Shown piece after piece: positions 14,428 through 25,400 of a DNA stretch of 64,000 nt. Source of the stretch: Mimachlamys varia (Eukaryota > Mollusca > Bivalvia > Pectinida > Pectinidae); the NCBI GenBank assembly GCA_947623455.1, contig OX392532.1, forward strand, positions 25,704,792 through 25,768,791, read 5' to 3'. The notes beneath the pieces are model-generated. The model did no database searches and was not told where the DNA came from. It worked only from the letters and a program-made list of their open reading frames with translations. Each line of letters starts with the position of its first letter. Position 1 is the first letter of the stretch. Both the position numbers and the translations under genes were made by a program.

Positions 14428-14560
14428 CATAACTATGACTCAAACTTGCAACCTTTGGGTAACGAGCCAGGCAACCTACCACTAAAGCCCCACCCCATGC
14501 CTTTGTGCAATCAGGGAATCAAACTGCCGCAGCCTTGGTGAAAGGCAAGTGGGCTATCAA
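14428..14560 (-). mobile_element. two tRNA-like SINE relics
   Basis: Two neighbouring minus-strand box-B-like words (GGTTGCAAGTTTGAGTC at about 14440 and GGCAGTTTGATTCCCTGA at about 14515), each followed by box-A-like remnants. Strongly decayed. Confidence 0.4.
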
Positions 14561-15197
14561 CAGCACAATCGGCCATCCTAACAGGTGAATACCGCAATGA
14601 ATAAAAGCAATTAATATTTTGAGTGGAAGCAATTTTACTATATTATCTTGCATTTTCATGCATTTAAAATGAAGTACACAATGGATATCAATTTTTTTCC
14701 TACAAATATGAACTCAGTAATTATTGAAAGATGAATAAGAAGTCTACCACCAATCTGACTAGCACAGAGAAGGAAACAGACGAAGGAGGACTTGGTGGGA
14801 TAGCAAGGAGAAGCTTGATACATGTAACATAGCAACAACATACAAACATGGCCAATCAAAGAGAGGCTCGATACAGGCAACATAGCAACCAGGGATAATT
14901 CTGGCTCTTAAAACCTATGGGAGAATTTTAGGGATTTTATGAGATTAGTGAAATTCCTATGTGATTTTTCTACATAAAGTAACACAATTTTGAAATTTGA
15001 ATGAGATTTTCAGGAAAAATATGGGTAAAAATCCCCAAATCTTGTGATCCCTGAGCAACAACATACAACCATGGCCAATCAAAGATTACGAGTGCTGCTT
15101 CAATTTATCTTTTATCAAATGGTTGACCAGTCAGTTCAGAGTGGTTTATCTATGAAGTTGAGATGAATCTAGTCAGATCTGATGTTTACTTGACATT

Positions 15198-15290
15198 GAC
15201 TCATTCACCCCTGAAACACACATTTAAACTCTTCCCATTCAAAGGATGGAATAGTTCATTATGAAATTTCAGAGGTGAATAATAATGAGT
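15198..15290. repeat. 85-bp mini inverted-repeat family, copy 3
   Basis: ACTCATTCACCCCTGAAACA ... ATTTCAGAGGTGAATAATAA; same interior as copy 2. Confidence 0.75.
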
Positions 15291-15368
15291 TTGCAACTAT
15301 CAGAATTAAGCCTATTAAGTAATGTATTTTTCAAGTCTAATAATCTGTATTCAAAAATAAATGAAATA

Positions 15369-15500
15369 TTACAAAAACAAAACTAAGAAATATTGAGAAA
15401 TCAGACAAATACCCATGAAGCACCTATGACAGAAGCATGTGGGGATGAATGAGGACCAAGCCCTACAGGAACAAAAACAGTATTCCGGGACATCTTCACT
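15369..15500 (-). CDS. possible alternative P2X C-terminal exon
   Basis: If exon 10 uses its donor at 16306, this stretch would continue in phase 0 after a TACAG acceptor. It reads 43 codons (beginning SEDVPEYCFCSC, seven cysteines in all) to a TAA. The composition is odd for a cytosolic tail and nothing in it is conserved that I recognise. Kept only as a candidate. Confidence 0.2.
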   Translation of the reverse strand, partial: SEDVPEYCFCSCRAWSSFIPTCFCHRCFMGICLISQYFLVLFL

Positions 15501-16288
15501 CTGTAGCCCGTAGACAGTGACCTATTCCAGGGATAGTGTAGAGGCGTGTTTTGGTATGCTAATTAGCGAGGGTTAATGAAAAAGAACTGACCTTGACCTT
15601 CACAATTGATAATGAGAATTACTGTTTGGGTTAGACACCTGATCGGCGGGGCTGTAGGTATGGTAGGTTGTGGCATTGATTGAATCACATAAACTGGCCA
15701 CGCGTTCTCCCTCCTCACCCTATAGGGCAACACAGTGTCAGATCAATGAGATTTTGTGCTGGTGGGTCCTGGGTAATTTGCAATAAGATTGACTGGGACT
15801 TTCTTGGTGATTAGAAATTAATTAACTTACTGGTGTCTAGGTAATCTGAAATCAGATTGACAGGTGGTTTCTTAAATTGGAAATTACTGTTGGTTTCTGG
15901 GTAATTTGAAATGAGATTTAGTAGCAGTGTCTTGGTAATTTTTACTGAGAATTACTGGTGGTTTCTGGGTAATTCAAAATGAGAATTATTGATGGTTTGT
16001 AATTCCAGACGAGAATTACTGGAGGTTTCTGGGTAATTTAAAAGGAGAAGAAACCACTAGAAATGAGAATCAGAAAGTAGTTACTATATCTGTACAGTTT
16101 TCTCTAAATTCAGTGCCGAAGTTTAGGAGGAGTTGCCCAGACAAGATTATGAAGACCACAGGTATCAAAAACATTGTGACGTCCCAACAGGGCCATTCCA
16201 GCATACCACCCCTACACCAACATTGTATACAAGGACAACGTACTATAGTTACATAATTTGAGTAAGATGAAGTAAGGAGCCAATCTAA

Positions 16289-16408
16289 CTACAAGTAGGG
16301 TATTACCTTATAGGCGTCCTCGCCTACAACATTGAGGTACTTCTTATCCCGGTAAACATCCTTAGCCTTCAGCACGTACAGCACCACCAGGTCACATAGA
16401 ACAGTAGC
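16289..16408 (-). CDS. P2RX: P2X coding exon 10: TM2 and C-terminal tail
   Basis: ATVLCDLVVLYVL continues TM2, followed by YRDKK, the Tyr-x-x-x-Lys surface-stabilising motif. Read straight on, the frame ends at TAG 16291-16289 after GEDAYKVIPYL, giving a very short tail. A usable donor (AAG then GTAATA) sits at 16306-16305, so the exon could instead end at 16307 and be spliced to a more distal tail exon. I prefer the read-through stop but cannot decide. Confidence 0.75.
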   Translation of the reverse strand, partial: ATVLCDLVVLYVLKAKDVYRDKKYLNVVGEDAYKVIPYL

Positions 16409-19400
16409 CTGAAACACAGAGAACAGGCTAAATCTTCATGTCATAATTTCATAATGATTCATAATAATGTCAATGTTATAATCAGTCATAATGTCATAAG
16501 AAGTCACAGAAGAATTTCAGACTCTTTTTTTATCCAGATTGTAGAATAGGAAACTCAAATCAAGAGTTTTGCCCCAGTTTCAAAATTTCAAGTATGGAAT
16601 TAATTATTTACCTATCCTACTCCCTTGGTCATAAAGGAATGTTTTTTCTCATTCTCATCAGAAATATCATGTTTTTTTGAACCAATCACATAAAATATCC
16701 AGAAAATGATTTCAGATAGAACATGTACAAAATATTACATAGAAAAAATGATTTTTGATTGAAATTATGTTATCTGTATATTGAAACATCTTCATATGTA
16801 CATTGAATAGCTTACTTTTAATTAAAGAAATTGGAAATGCACTAGATTTAGTGGAAAAACATGTTTCTCTTAATGTCACATTCCTGTTAATATCATGTTT
16901 TTGTCTGACAAATGCAACATGATATAAAGAAGATATAAAGAAGAATGCACTGTAATATCAAGAGCTGATTATCAATGTAACATAGAAACCTACCACAGCC
17001 AATAACCCGAGGCCGCTGCCAATATTGAGCAGGAGAGGAACGACGTTGAATTTCCCAGCCTGTCCTATAACTGTGACGATGTATTTTATACCAAAGGCCT
17101 TGTAAAGTGTCCTTACTTCAGTCCCATCCGGGTCCCTAAAATACTTAGCATACCTGAAAAAATAATCAATCAATAAGATTTATTTACCAGGTTCATGATA
17201 ATCTCTCTCTAAGGAAAACAAGAGGCCCAATGGGCCTGCATCGCTCACCTGGTATTAATCTCTGACTTATATTATAGTGTAACTCTAAAGTCCCCTAAAA
17301 TCTTTTAATGTAAGACATTTAGAAGAACATCTTAAGATTTAAACATATTTTACCCCTGTGACCTTATAAGACAACATCATTTCAATTTTGTTTGGCTTCA
17401 TCCCCTGACGCTACCAGTCAAATATCATGTCTCTAGGCAAATAAAGATCAAGGTCATTTCTTTTCGCAAACTTTGTCAGGCTTCATCCAAGAAACCTTTC
17501 AGCCAAACGTCATGCTTCCAGGGCTTTTGGTATTTCAGAAGAAGTCATTTGAATGTTTTAACAGATTTGACCCCTGTGACCTTGAATATAAGTCAAGGTC
17601 ATTTCTTTTCGCAAACTTTGTCCGGCTTCATCCAAGGAACCTTTCAGCCACATATCATGCTTCCAGGGGTTTTGGTATTTCAGAAGAAGTCGTTCGAAGG
17701 TTTTAACAGATTTGACCCCTGTGACCTTGAATATAAGTCAAGGTCATTTCTTTTCGCAAACTTTGTCGGGCTTCATCCAAGAAACATTTCAGCCAAATAT
17801 CAAGCTTTTTGGGCTTTTGGTATTTCAAAAGAAGTCGTTTAAAGGTTTTAACAGATTTGACCCCTGTGACCTTGAATATAGGTCAAGGTCATTTTTTTTC
17901 GCAAACTTTGTCGGGCTTCATCAAAGGAACCTTTCAGCTAAATGTCATGCTTCCAGGGCTTTTGGTATTTCAGAAGAAGTCGTTCAAAGATTTTAACATA
18001 ATTGACCCCGGTGACCTTGAATATAGGTCAAGGTCATTTTTTTTCGCAAACTTTGTCGGGCTTCATCAAAGGAACCTTTCAGCTAAATGTCATGCTTCCA
18101 GGGCTTTTGGTATTTCAGAAGAAGTCGTTTAAAGGTTTTAACAGATTTGACCCCTGTGACCTTGAATATAAGTCAAGGTCATTTCTTTTCGCAAACTTTG
18201 TCGGGCTTCATCCAAGAAACATTTCAGCCAAATGTCATGCTTCTGGGGTTTTTGGTATTTCAGAAGAAGTCGTTTAAAGGTTTTAACAGATTTGACCCCT
18301 GTGACCTTGAATATAGGTCAAGGTCATTTCTTTTCGCAAACTATGTCGGGCTTCATCCAAGGAACATTTCAGCCAAATATCATACTTCTAGGGCTTTTGG
18401 TATTTCAGAAGAAGTCGTTTGAAGGTTTTAACAGATTTGACCCTTGTGACCTTGAATATAGGTCAAGGTCATTTTTGTTCGCAAACTTTATTGGGCTTCA
18501 TCCAAGGAACCTTTCAGCCAAATGCCATGTTTCTAGGGCTTTTGGTATTTCAGAAGAAGTCGATTAAAGGTTAAAATTAATTTAACCTCACTATGACCTT
18601 GAATATTGGTCAAGGTCATTTTTTTCACAAACTTTATTTGGCTTCATCCAAGGAAGCTACTGGTCAAATATGAAGTCTCTATGCCTGACGGTATTTTAGA
18701 AGAAGTTGTTTGAAGGTTACAACATTTTTGACCCCTGTGACCTTGAAATTAGGTCAAAGTGATTTTTTTTCGCAAACTTTGTTCAGCTCCTTCCAAGAAA
18801 TCTACCAGCCAAATTTCATGTCACTGGGCCTTTCAGTATTTTAGGGGAAGTCGTTTAAAGGAAAATGTTGACGGACGAAGGACGACGGACGCTGCACCAT
18901 CACATAAGCTCACTTGGCCCTTCGGGCCAGGTGAGCTAAAAAAAAACAAGAGGCCAAATGGGCCTGCAGCACTCATCAGTATTTATCTTTTGAATTATTA
19001 CTTACAACTTTAAAGGGGATTAAAATCTGCAACTATATATAAGTCAGTCAAGAGAACATGTTTGAAAATTTACACATGTCTTATAATCCCTTTGACCTTG
19101 AAATAATTTTGAGGTCATTTCTTTTCACAAAAAGAATTCCTTCCACTGAAGTCAAATATTGTTTATCTAGGCTTTTCAGTATTTGACATATCGCTTGAAT
19201 TGTAGGTTTGGTTTGATCGTGTTAACGTCCTTTTAATTAACAACTGAGGTCATTTAAGAACAGCCTTCCGGTGTATGCTATGTAGGTGTATGTGTTAAAT
19301 GCGTGTGTATTTGGGAGGCAGTGGTATTTTCGTGTAAGCCTCCCAGTGATAGGCTTTAATTTGTTCAGTTATTTGAATATTTTGACATATTTGACCCCTA

Positions 19401-22400
19401 TGACCTTGAATATAGGTCAAGGTCCTTTCAATGGACTTCATCAAATGAACCTTCCAGCCAAACATTATGACTCTTGGCATTTTTGATAACTAGAAGAAGT
19501 CCTTCAAAGGTAAAAGTTGAGGATGGACGCCAGACAAAGCATCATAGCAAACGTCATATTTTAGAGCTCACCTAGCATTTTGTGAAAGGTCAGCTAAACA
19601 TGTCAGAAGTTTGAAATGTTTAAAAAATTAATTCCAAAAATATTTCATTTTGGTCTATTTTACAAAGAACTATAACATCAGAAACATTTTTAGGTTACTA
19701 TTTCACAGACTGTTGTCCATGGTTACCTGAAGTTAAAACCTTTAGATATGGTGAAATCAGAGCTATCCAGCCTCCTGAAGGTGTACTCCGGCACGCACTC
19801 CTCTATACTCAAGTCCAGGTTACAGTCCCAGTTTATAAGGACCTGCATGACACCACCCTGTAGCACAACAGTTACATACATATGTACCAGGATGTCCCTT
19901 CACCAAATGCATAAGTTATAGATAAAATATTGCACTGAAAAAGTTTATAAAAAGACTATTTTGTTATCATTTCATTGCTTTTTTCACAATCAATGTAAAA
20001 ATTATTATTTCATTATCAATTTATAAAGTACCGTATGACCAAAATCTATTTAGAAAACTTTTGAAAGCTAGTAAGAAATATTCCCAGATATTTGTAACGA
20101 TTTATTACCAGGAGTACAAATGTAGAAGGAAATGGCACAAAACTGACAATTTCTTCATATCTGAATCCTTTATCATTTTATGAGGTTGATTAAAATCTGA
20201 TCAGAATGGAAATTCCTAAAGTAAAAGTAAATGGGACTGTTCAGAAAAGTTAAATACTCCCCCCCCCCCCCCGAAGATTTTAATTGTGTGTATTTCTTTA
20301 TCTAATTGAGTTGGTACAGAAGTATTAAAAAGCTTGAATTACCGACTGACTCATGCTTTTGTAGTCCTCTCCAGCCATAGCGACAATGTCACCCAATACG
20401 AAAATTGGACAGAATTTAGAGATGGGATCAGAAGGATTATAGCGGCAAATCTTTAGTTGTGTGTCGTTCTGAACACCCAGAATGTTCCGCCTACAATATA
20501 AGAAGTTGTACGGCATGTTTTCTCGCATTTGTCAATATGTGATGAAAACCTGTTCCTGTCCCCTCTTACACTTTGGTTAGGTTGCTCAGTGTAATTAGTT
20601 CCTGACCTTGCAAGACCTAGTGAGTTTTCTTTCAGCATGTATTTTTGTTTTAGTTCAAAAGCATTTCATTCAGTAAAGAAATACATTTCTAAAAAGTATT
20701 CCTATTCAATAAAAGCAGATATATAGTGTGGTATCATGCAAGGAGAAAGGTGACTTTCAATCTTTCATCCCTGGCCCCGGTTTCATCAACATTCCTTAAC
20801 TTAAGGCAATTCCTTAACTTAAAAAATCTCCATAGGAAAGCATTACAGAACTTAAGGAAAGTTCCTTAACTAAGGATTTTCTCTTTAAATTCTGTAATGC
20901 ATTCCTATGGAGATTTTTAAGTTTAGGAGTTTCCTTAAGTTAAGGAACGTTGACGGAACCAGGGCCTGAAGACACATTTGAACTATTCCAATTCAAAAGT
21001 TGGAATAATTCATTAAGAATTTTCAGTGGTGACCGAGCTATGATTTAAGCTGATCTTCTGATACACGAACCAAAGATAAATGGAACAGAAACAGAGGCTT
21101 TGTGCAGTAAGCTGGGCAGCTAAAGCTGGAGAGGACTTCAAATGGAGACAATACATCGGTAGTATAAATGATTGACAGGCATGAAATGTCTTTAATACTC
21201 AATTAGTCCACATCACAACATTCAAAAATCTTTCTCAGAGAAACAGAAATTTCCCGCAAAATTACAAACAATCAATGCAAGCACGTTTCGAAATAAAAAT
21301 AAATATAAAATACATGACTGATCATGCAAGTACATATACAGCATAAAAAACTGCCATTCAATCCTTTATAGGCAAGCAAGAACAAGCTGGTGTCTAGTAC
21401 AAAAACATTTCCATGGAGTCAATCATTGTAAAATCTCATTTCATTACCTGCAATTTTAACTATGCAATTTGAATTGTCTCTTAAAGAATACATGTGGAGT
21501 ATAGGTGTCTTTAATATTGAGAACAAAAAATAACTGACGTATGCCAAGCTACTTTTAAACCCAATCAAAATTTTATATTGAGTTTCAATTCATTCTTTCA
21601 GATTCTCTTAACTAATTTGTGGAGATGTGGGTAGAGACTTTCATCTAGGTCATCTATACTTTACTGACCTTGAAAGTTGGCCTCGCCATGAACTTTTTCA
21701 ACGGAATTTCATTTAAGGCTGCCTCAAAGATTTGATGGAATAAAAGTTAAAAGTTTAGGTTTTAGAATTTCATTTCAGGCCATCTTTAATGAGTTGGAAG
21801 AATAAGAGATAACACTGTTTCAAATTCAATCTCAGGCCAAATACACAGGATTTGCAAATTGCATGGCTTTAGAATTTCATTTAAAGCCACCCCCTCCCCC
21901 CCCCCCCCCCCCGAAAAAAAAAAAACTATAAAAAAGCTTAGTTACCTCATTCACCCCTGAAATTTCATAAATGAACTATTCCATAATGAGAAATTCTTCT
22001 GGGGTGACTGAATTAGAAATATTGATTGGGTTTGTTCTCAAAATCTCCACATTTTGATATACCTGGCGGGCCACCTCAGTGTAATTATTTCCACTCCCTT
22101 CTACAATGGTGCTTAGTTTAAATATAGGACAGTCAGCTCTCGATGTCGACTCAAAAGTGCAGCTTTGAAGGTACTTAGGGTCTGCATGCAGCGGCAAATT
22201 TTGTCTAGCATAGGAATAACATTATAGCACATCAACAATAATGTTAGGTCTTGTAAAGCTTGAATAAAAGGAATACAAAATCAACTTATGAGATTTGTGC
22301 ACCTTTCTATGATGAGCTGCAATGATGTATCCTGTGACAATGTATTGCGATATTTGTAACACAAAACACATGGTATTTGAATAATAAAAAAAAAGTACTT

Positions 22401-25400
22401 GGCACTGTTGTAATCTATCTCTGTTACTTGAGGCTCACCTCCTAACTCCCTCACCTGTTCTATCCCCCTTCTATATCCGGCAACCTCTCTCTCCTTAGCC
22501 CTTTTCTCTTTCTCTCCATCTCTCTCCTTCCCTCAATTACTAATACTAAAAAGTTTACTACCTTCCTAGATAATAGTGATGCACTTTCTGTCTATCATTA
22601 AAGGAATGTGCGACGACTTTGGTCTTATCACTCCCCCACCCCGTCTCTGTGATATATCTTCATACTACATTAATTTTGTATTACTTACTTAGTTATGGGA
22701 CCTATCTGCTCTCTGCCTTTCAGCCACTCCTTGGTAATCAATTATTAGCTGTCAAGCTGTCTGCCTCTCCTATTGTTATCAGCCCATACACCCAACTAAT
22801 AAATTACAGGTGTTGATTACTCGAGTCCAGCATTTTCTGACTTTTGACCTATGTTCTGCTGTCTCTGATAGTCACTATATTACATTTCATATAACTAATT
22901 TTTTGCCCAATTCTAAACCCATTTTGTTTACATATTTTAAATATGGTATGATACACAATATTATTTTTAAACGTATAATACTTTTTCTAGATTTTTTGAA
23001 TTTATCTTCAGTTGGGAATAAATGTCAAAAGACATGACTATTTTAAAACCTTCTGGGTAAAGTCATGCTCATTAGTATGCGTACTCGTGATTGGGAAGGT
23101 TGCCTCGTTTCTCACTTTGAGGATGTGGCATCGATGAAGCAGAAGGTGCTTACCCTTCTGGAACACCTGGTCTTATTCTCTCGTACTTCTTCATGTGTCT
23201 ACATGTAAATCTTAGTTTCATTTGTTCATATTTTGTCACTAGTTTGATCGATTAGGATTTTGTTGACACTTCGTATTCTCTGATTTTTTTAACAAGCTAA
23301 ATATTTTCCCATTGACAGCGTAAATTCCGGTTCTCTTCATGTTAGAAGTTATTACTCTACGACAGAGATCATCATGAAAAGAAATCTGAACGAAAGCTTA
23401 ATGCTTCTTCATTTCTACAAAAATGAACAGTCATCTAATGTGATACAATACCACTAACAATTACTCATTCCCATACTAATGTGCAAGAAAACTGGTAATG
23501 GATGTATTCATGACCTTTTGACATCAAAGGTCATGTGACAATGACTCCTGAACTCTTTTTTTTTCAAAAACCAAAATATATTGATACACTGTACAGTACT
23601 TAATATTCAGATTTCATAATCAAGATCATTTGAACTTTGACATGAAGTTCAATCCGTGTCATTCCACCTCTGTTTGTTTTCATTTGGCTGTAAGTTTTGT
23701 CAACATGAATTATATAATACAAACAATTCCAAAATGTTAGATGCTAAATTTTGCCATATATATTTCTACCAGTAGAATGTTTTTTTTTCTACCGGTTTAA
23801 TAGAAAAGTTTTTTTTTAAACATACCTTTTCCTTTGGTAGTAAGGGAATTCAATGTTGTTTTTTATGAATACTGTAAAATCTTTTGATGCGAGTAGTACT
23901 GGATTTGTGGGTCTGAAAACAAAATAATGATAAAATGTTTATGGCGAGATAGAACAAGTATTGTAAATTAAATCCAATAACGTGTTTTATGCTTTACACA
24001 GGTTTATTAGATTACTCTTTTCACGTCTAGGAAAATGGGATAGGGAAATTTCGCCTAAGGGGTTTTCAAATTTGGTAAAGGCCAAGACTTTGATTCCTCC
24101 GAACTTTGTTTAACTAGCTATATGTTGTACTACACAGAGACCTGTAAGAGCTATTCTAGAATAAACCATATGGGAGGTTGGAGGGGCTGGGGCACTTTTT
24201 CAGAAACCCCACCATCCATCAACAAGAGGCCCAGAGGGCCTGTATCGCTCACCTCGATACATTGGTATCATGATAAAATATTTTCTTTTTGGCTCACCCC
24301 TCAGTTCCCTAGGAGGTCAGTCCCACCATTAGTACAATTTTGAATCTTGAGCACCTAGGGATGCTTCCTGCCAAATAAGGCTGATTTCACATAAATGGTT
24401 ATGGAGAAGAAGTCGATTAAACCAATAAAGCTAAATAACCATTTTTGACCCTGCCCCCCCCCAGCTCCCTAGGGAGTCAGTCCCATTATGAGTACCATTT
24501 TGAATCTTGAGCACCTAGGGATGCTTCCTGCCAAATAAGGTTGATTTCCAATCAGTGATTATGGAGAAGAAGTCACTTAAACCAATATAGCTAAATAACA
24601 CTTTTTGGCCCGCCCCTAAGCCCCCTAGGGGGTAAGTCCCACCATGAGTACAATTTTGAATCCTGATCACCTAGGGATGCTTCCTGCCAAATAAGGCTCA
24701 TTTCCAACAATGGTTATGGAGAAGAAGTTGACTAAACCAATATAGCTTAATAACCCTTTTTGCCCCGCCCCTCAGCCCCCAACGGGATCAGTCCCACCAT
24801 TAATACAATTTTGAATCCTGGGCACCTAAGCATACTTTCTGCCAAATAAGGCTCATTTCTAATCAGTGGTTATGAAGAAGAAGTTGTTTATATCTAAATA
24901 TAGCTAAATAATTTTTTATGGCCCCCACCCCTCAGCCCCTAGGGGGTCAGTCCCACCATGAGTACAATTTTGAATCCTGAGCACCTAGGGATACTTTCTG
25001 CCAAATAAGGCTGATTTCCAATCAGTGGTTATGGAGAAGAAGTCGCTAATACCAATATAGGTAAATAATTTTTATGGCCCCACCCCTCAGCCCCCTCGGG
25101 GGTCAGTCCCACCATGAGTACAATTTTGAATCCTGAGCACCTAGGGATACTTTCTGCCAAATAAGGCTCATTTCTAATCAGTGGTTATGAAGAAGAAGTT
25201 GTTTATATCTAAATATAGCTAAATAATTTTTTATGGCCCCCACCCCTCAGCCCCTAGGGGGTCAGTCCCACCATGAGTACAATTTTGAATCCTGAGCACC
25301 TAGGGATACTTTCTGCCAAATAAGGCTGATTTCCAATCAGTGGTTATGGAGAAGAAGTCGCTAATACCAATATAGGTAAATAATTTTTATGGCCCCACCC

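Larger units (their letters stand above)
6541..16288. other. intergenic / P2X 3' flank, repeat-rich
   Basis: Apart from the mobile elements listed separately, nothing coding is recognised. The P2X 3' UTR must begin at 16288 and run leftward, but no polyadenylation site can be chosen with confidence. Confidence 0.5.

Noticed and set aside
17473..18567. A ladder of overlapping 77-111 codon plus-strand frames with FQKKSFEGFNRFD-type text
   Set aside because: Each is the same 145-bp repeat unit of the pearl-like element in a rotated frame.
17219..18940. Possible CRISPR-like array because of regular repeats
   Set aside because: Eukaryotic context, 145-bp units without unique spacers; it is the core of a mobile element.
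23040..23340. Possible coding exon in P2X intron 6 (CGATGAAGCAGAAGGTGCTT region)
   Set aside because: No continuous frame with splice sites; the text feels like an interspersed repeat, but no second copy in this window proves it.
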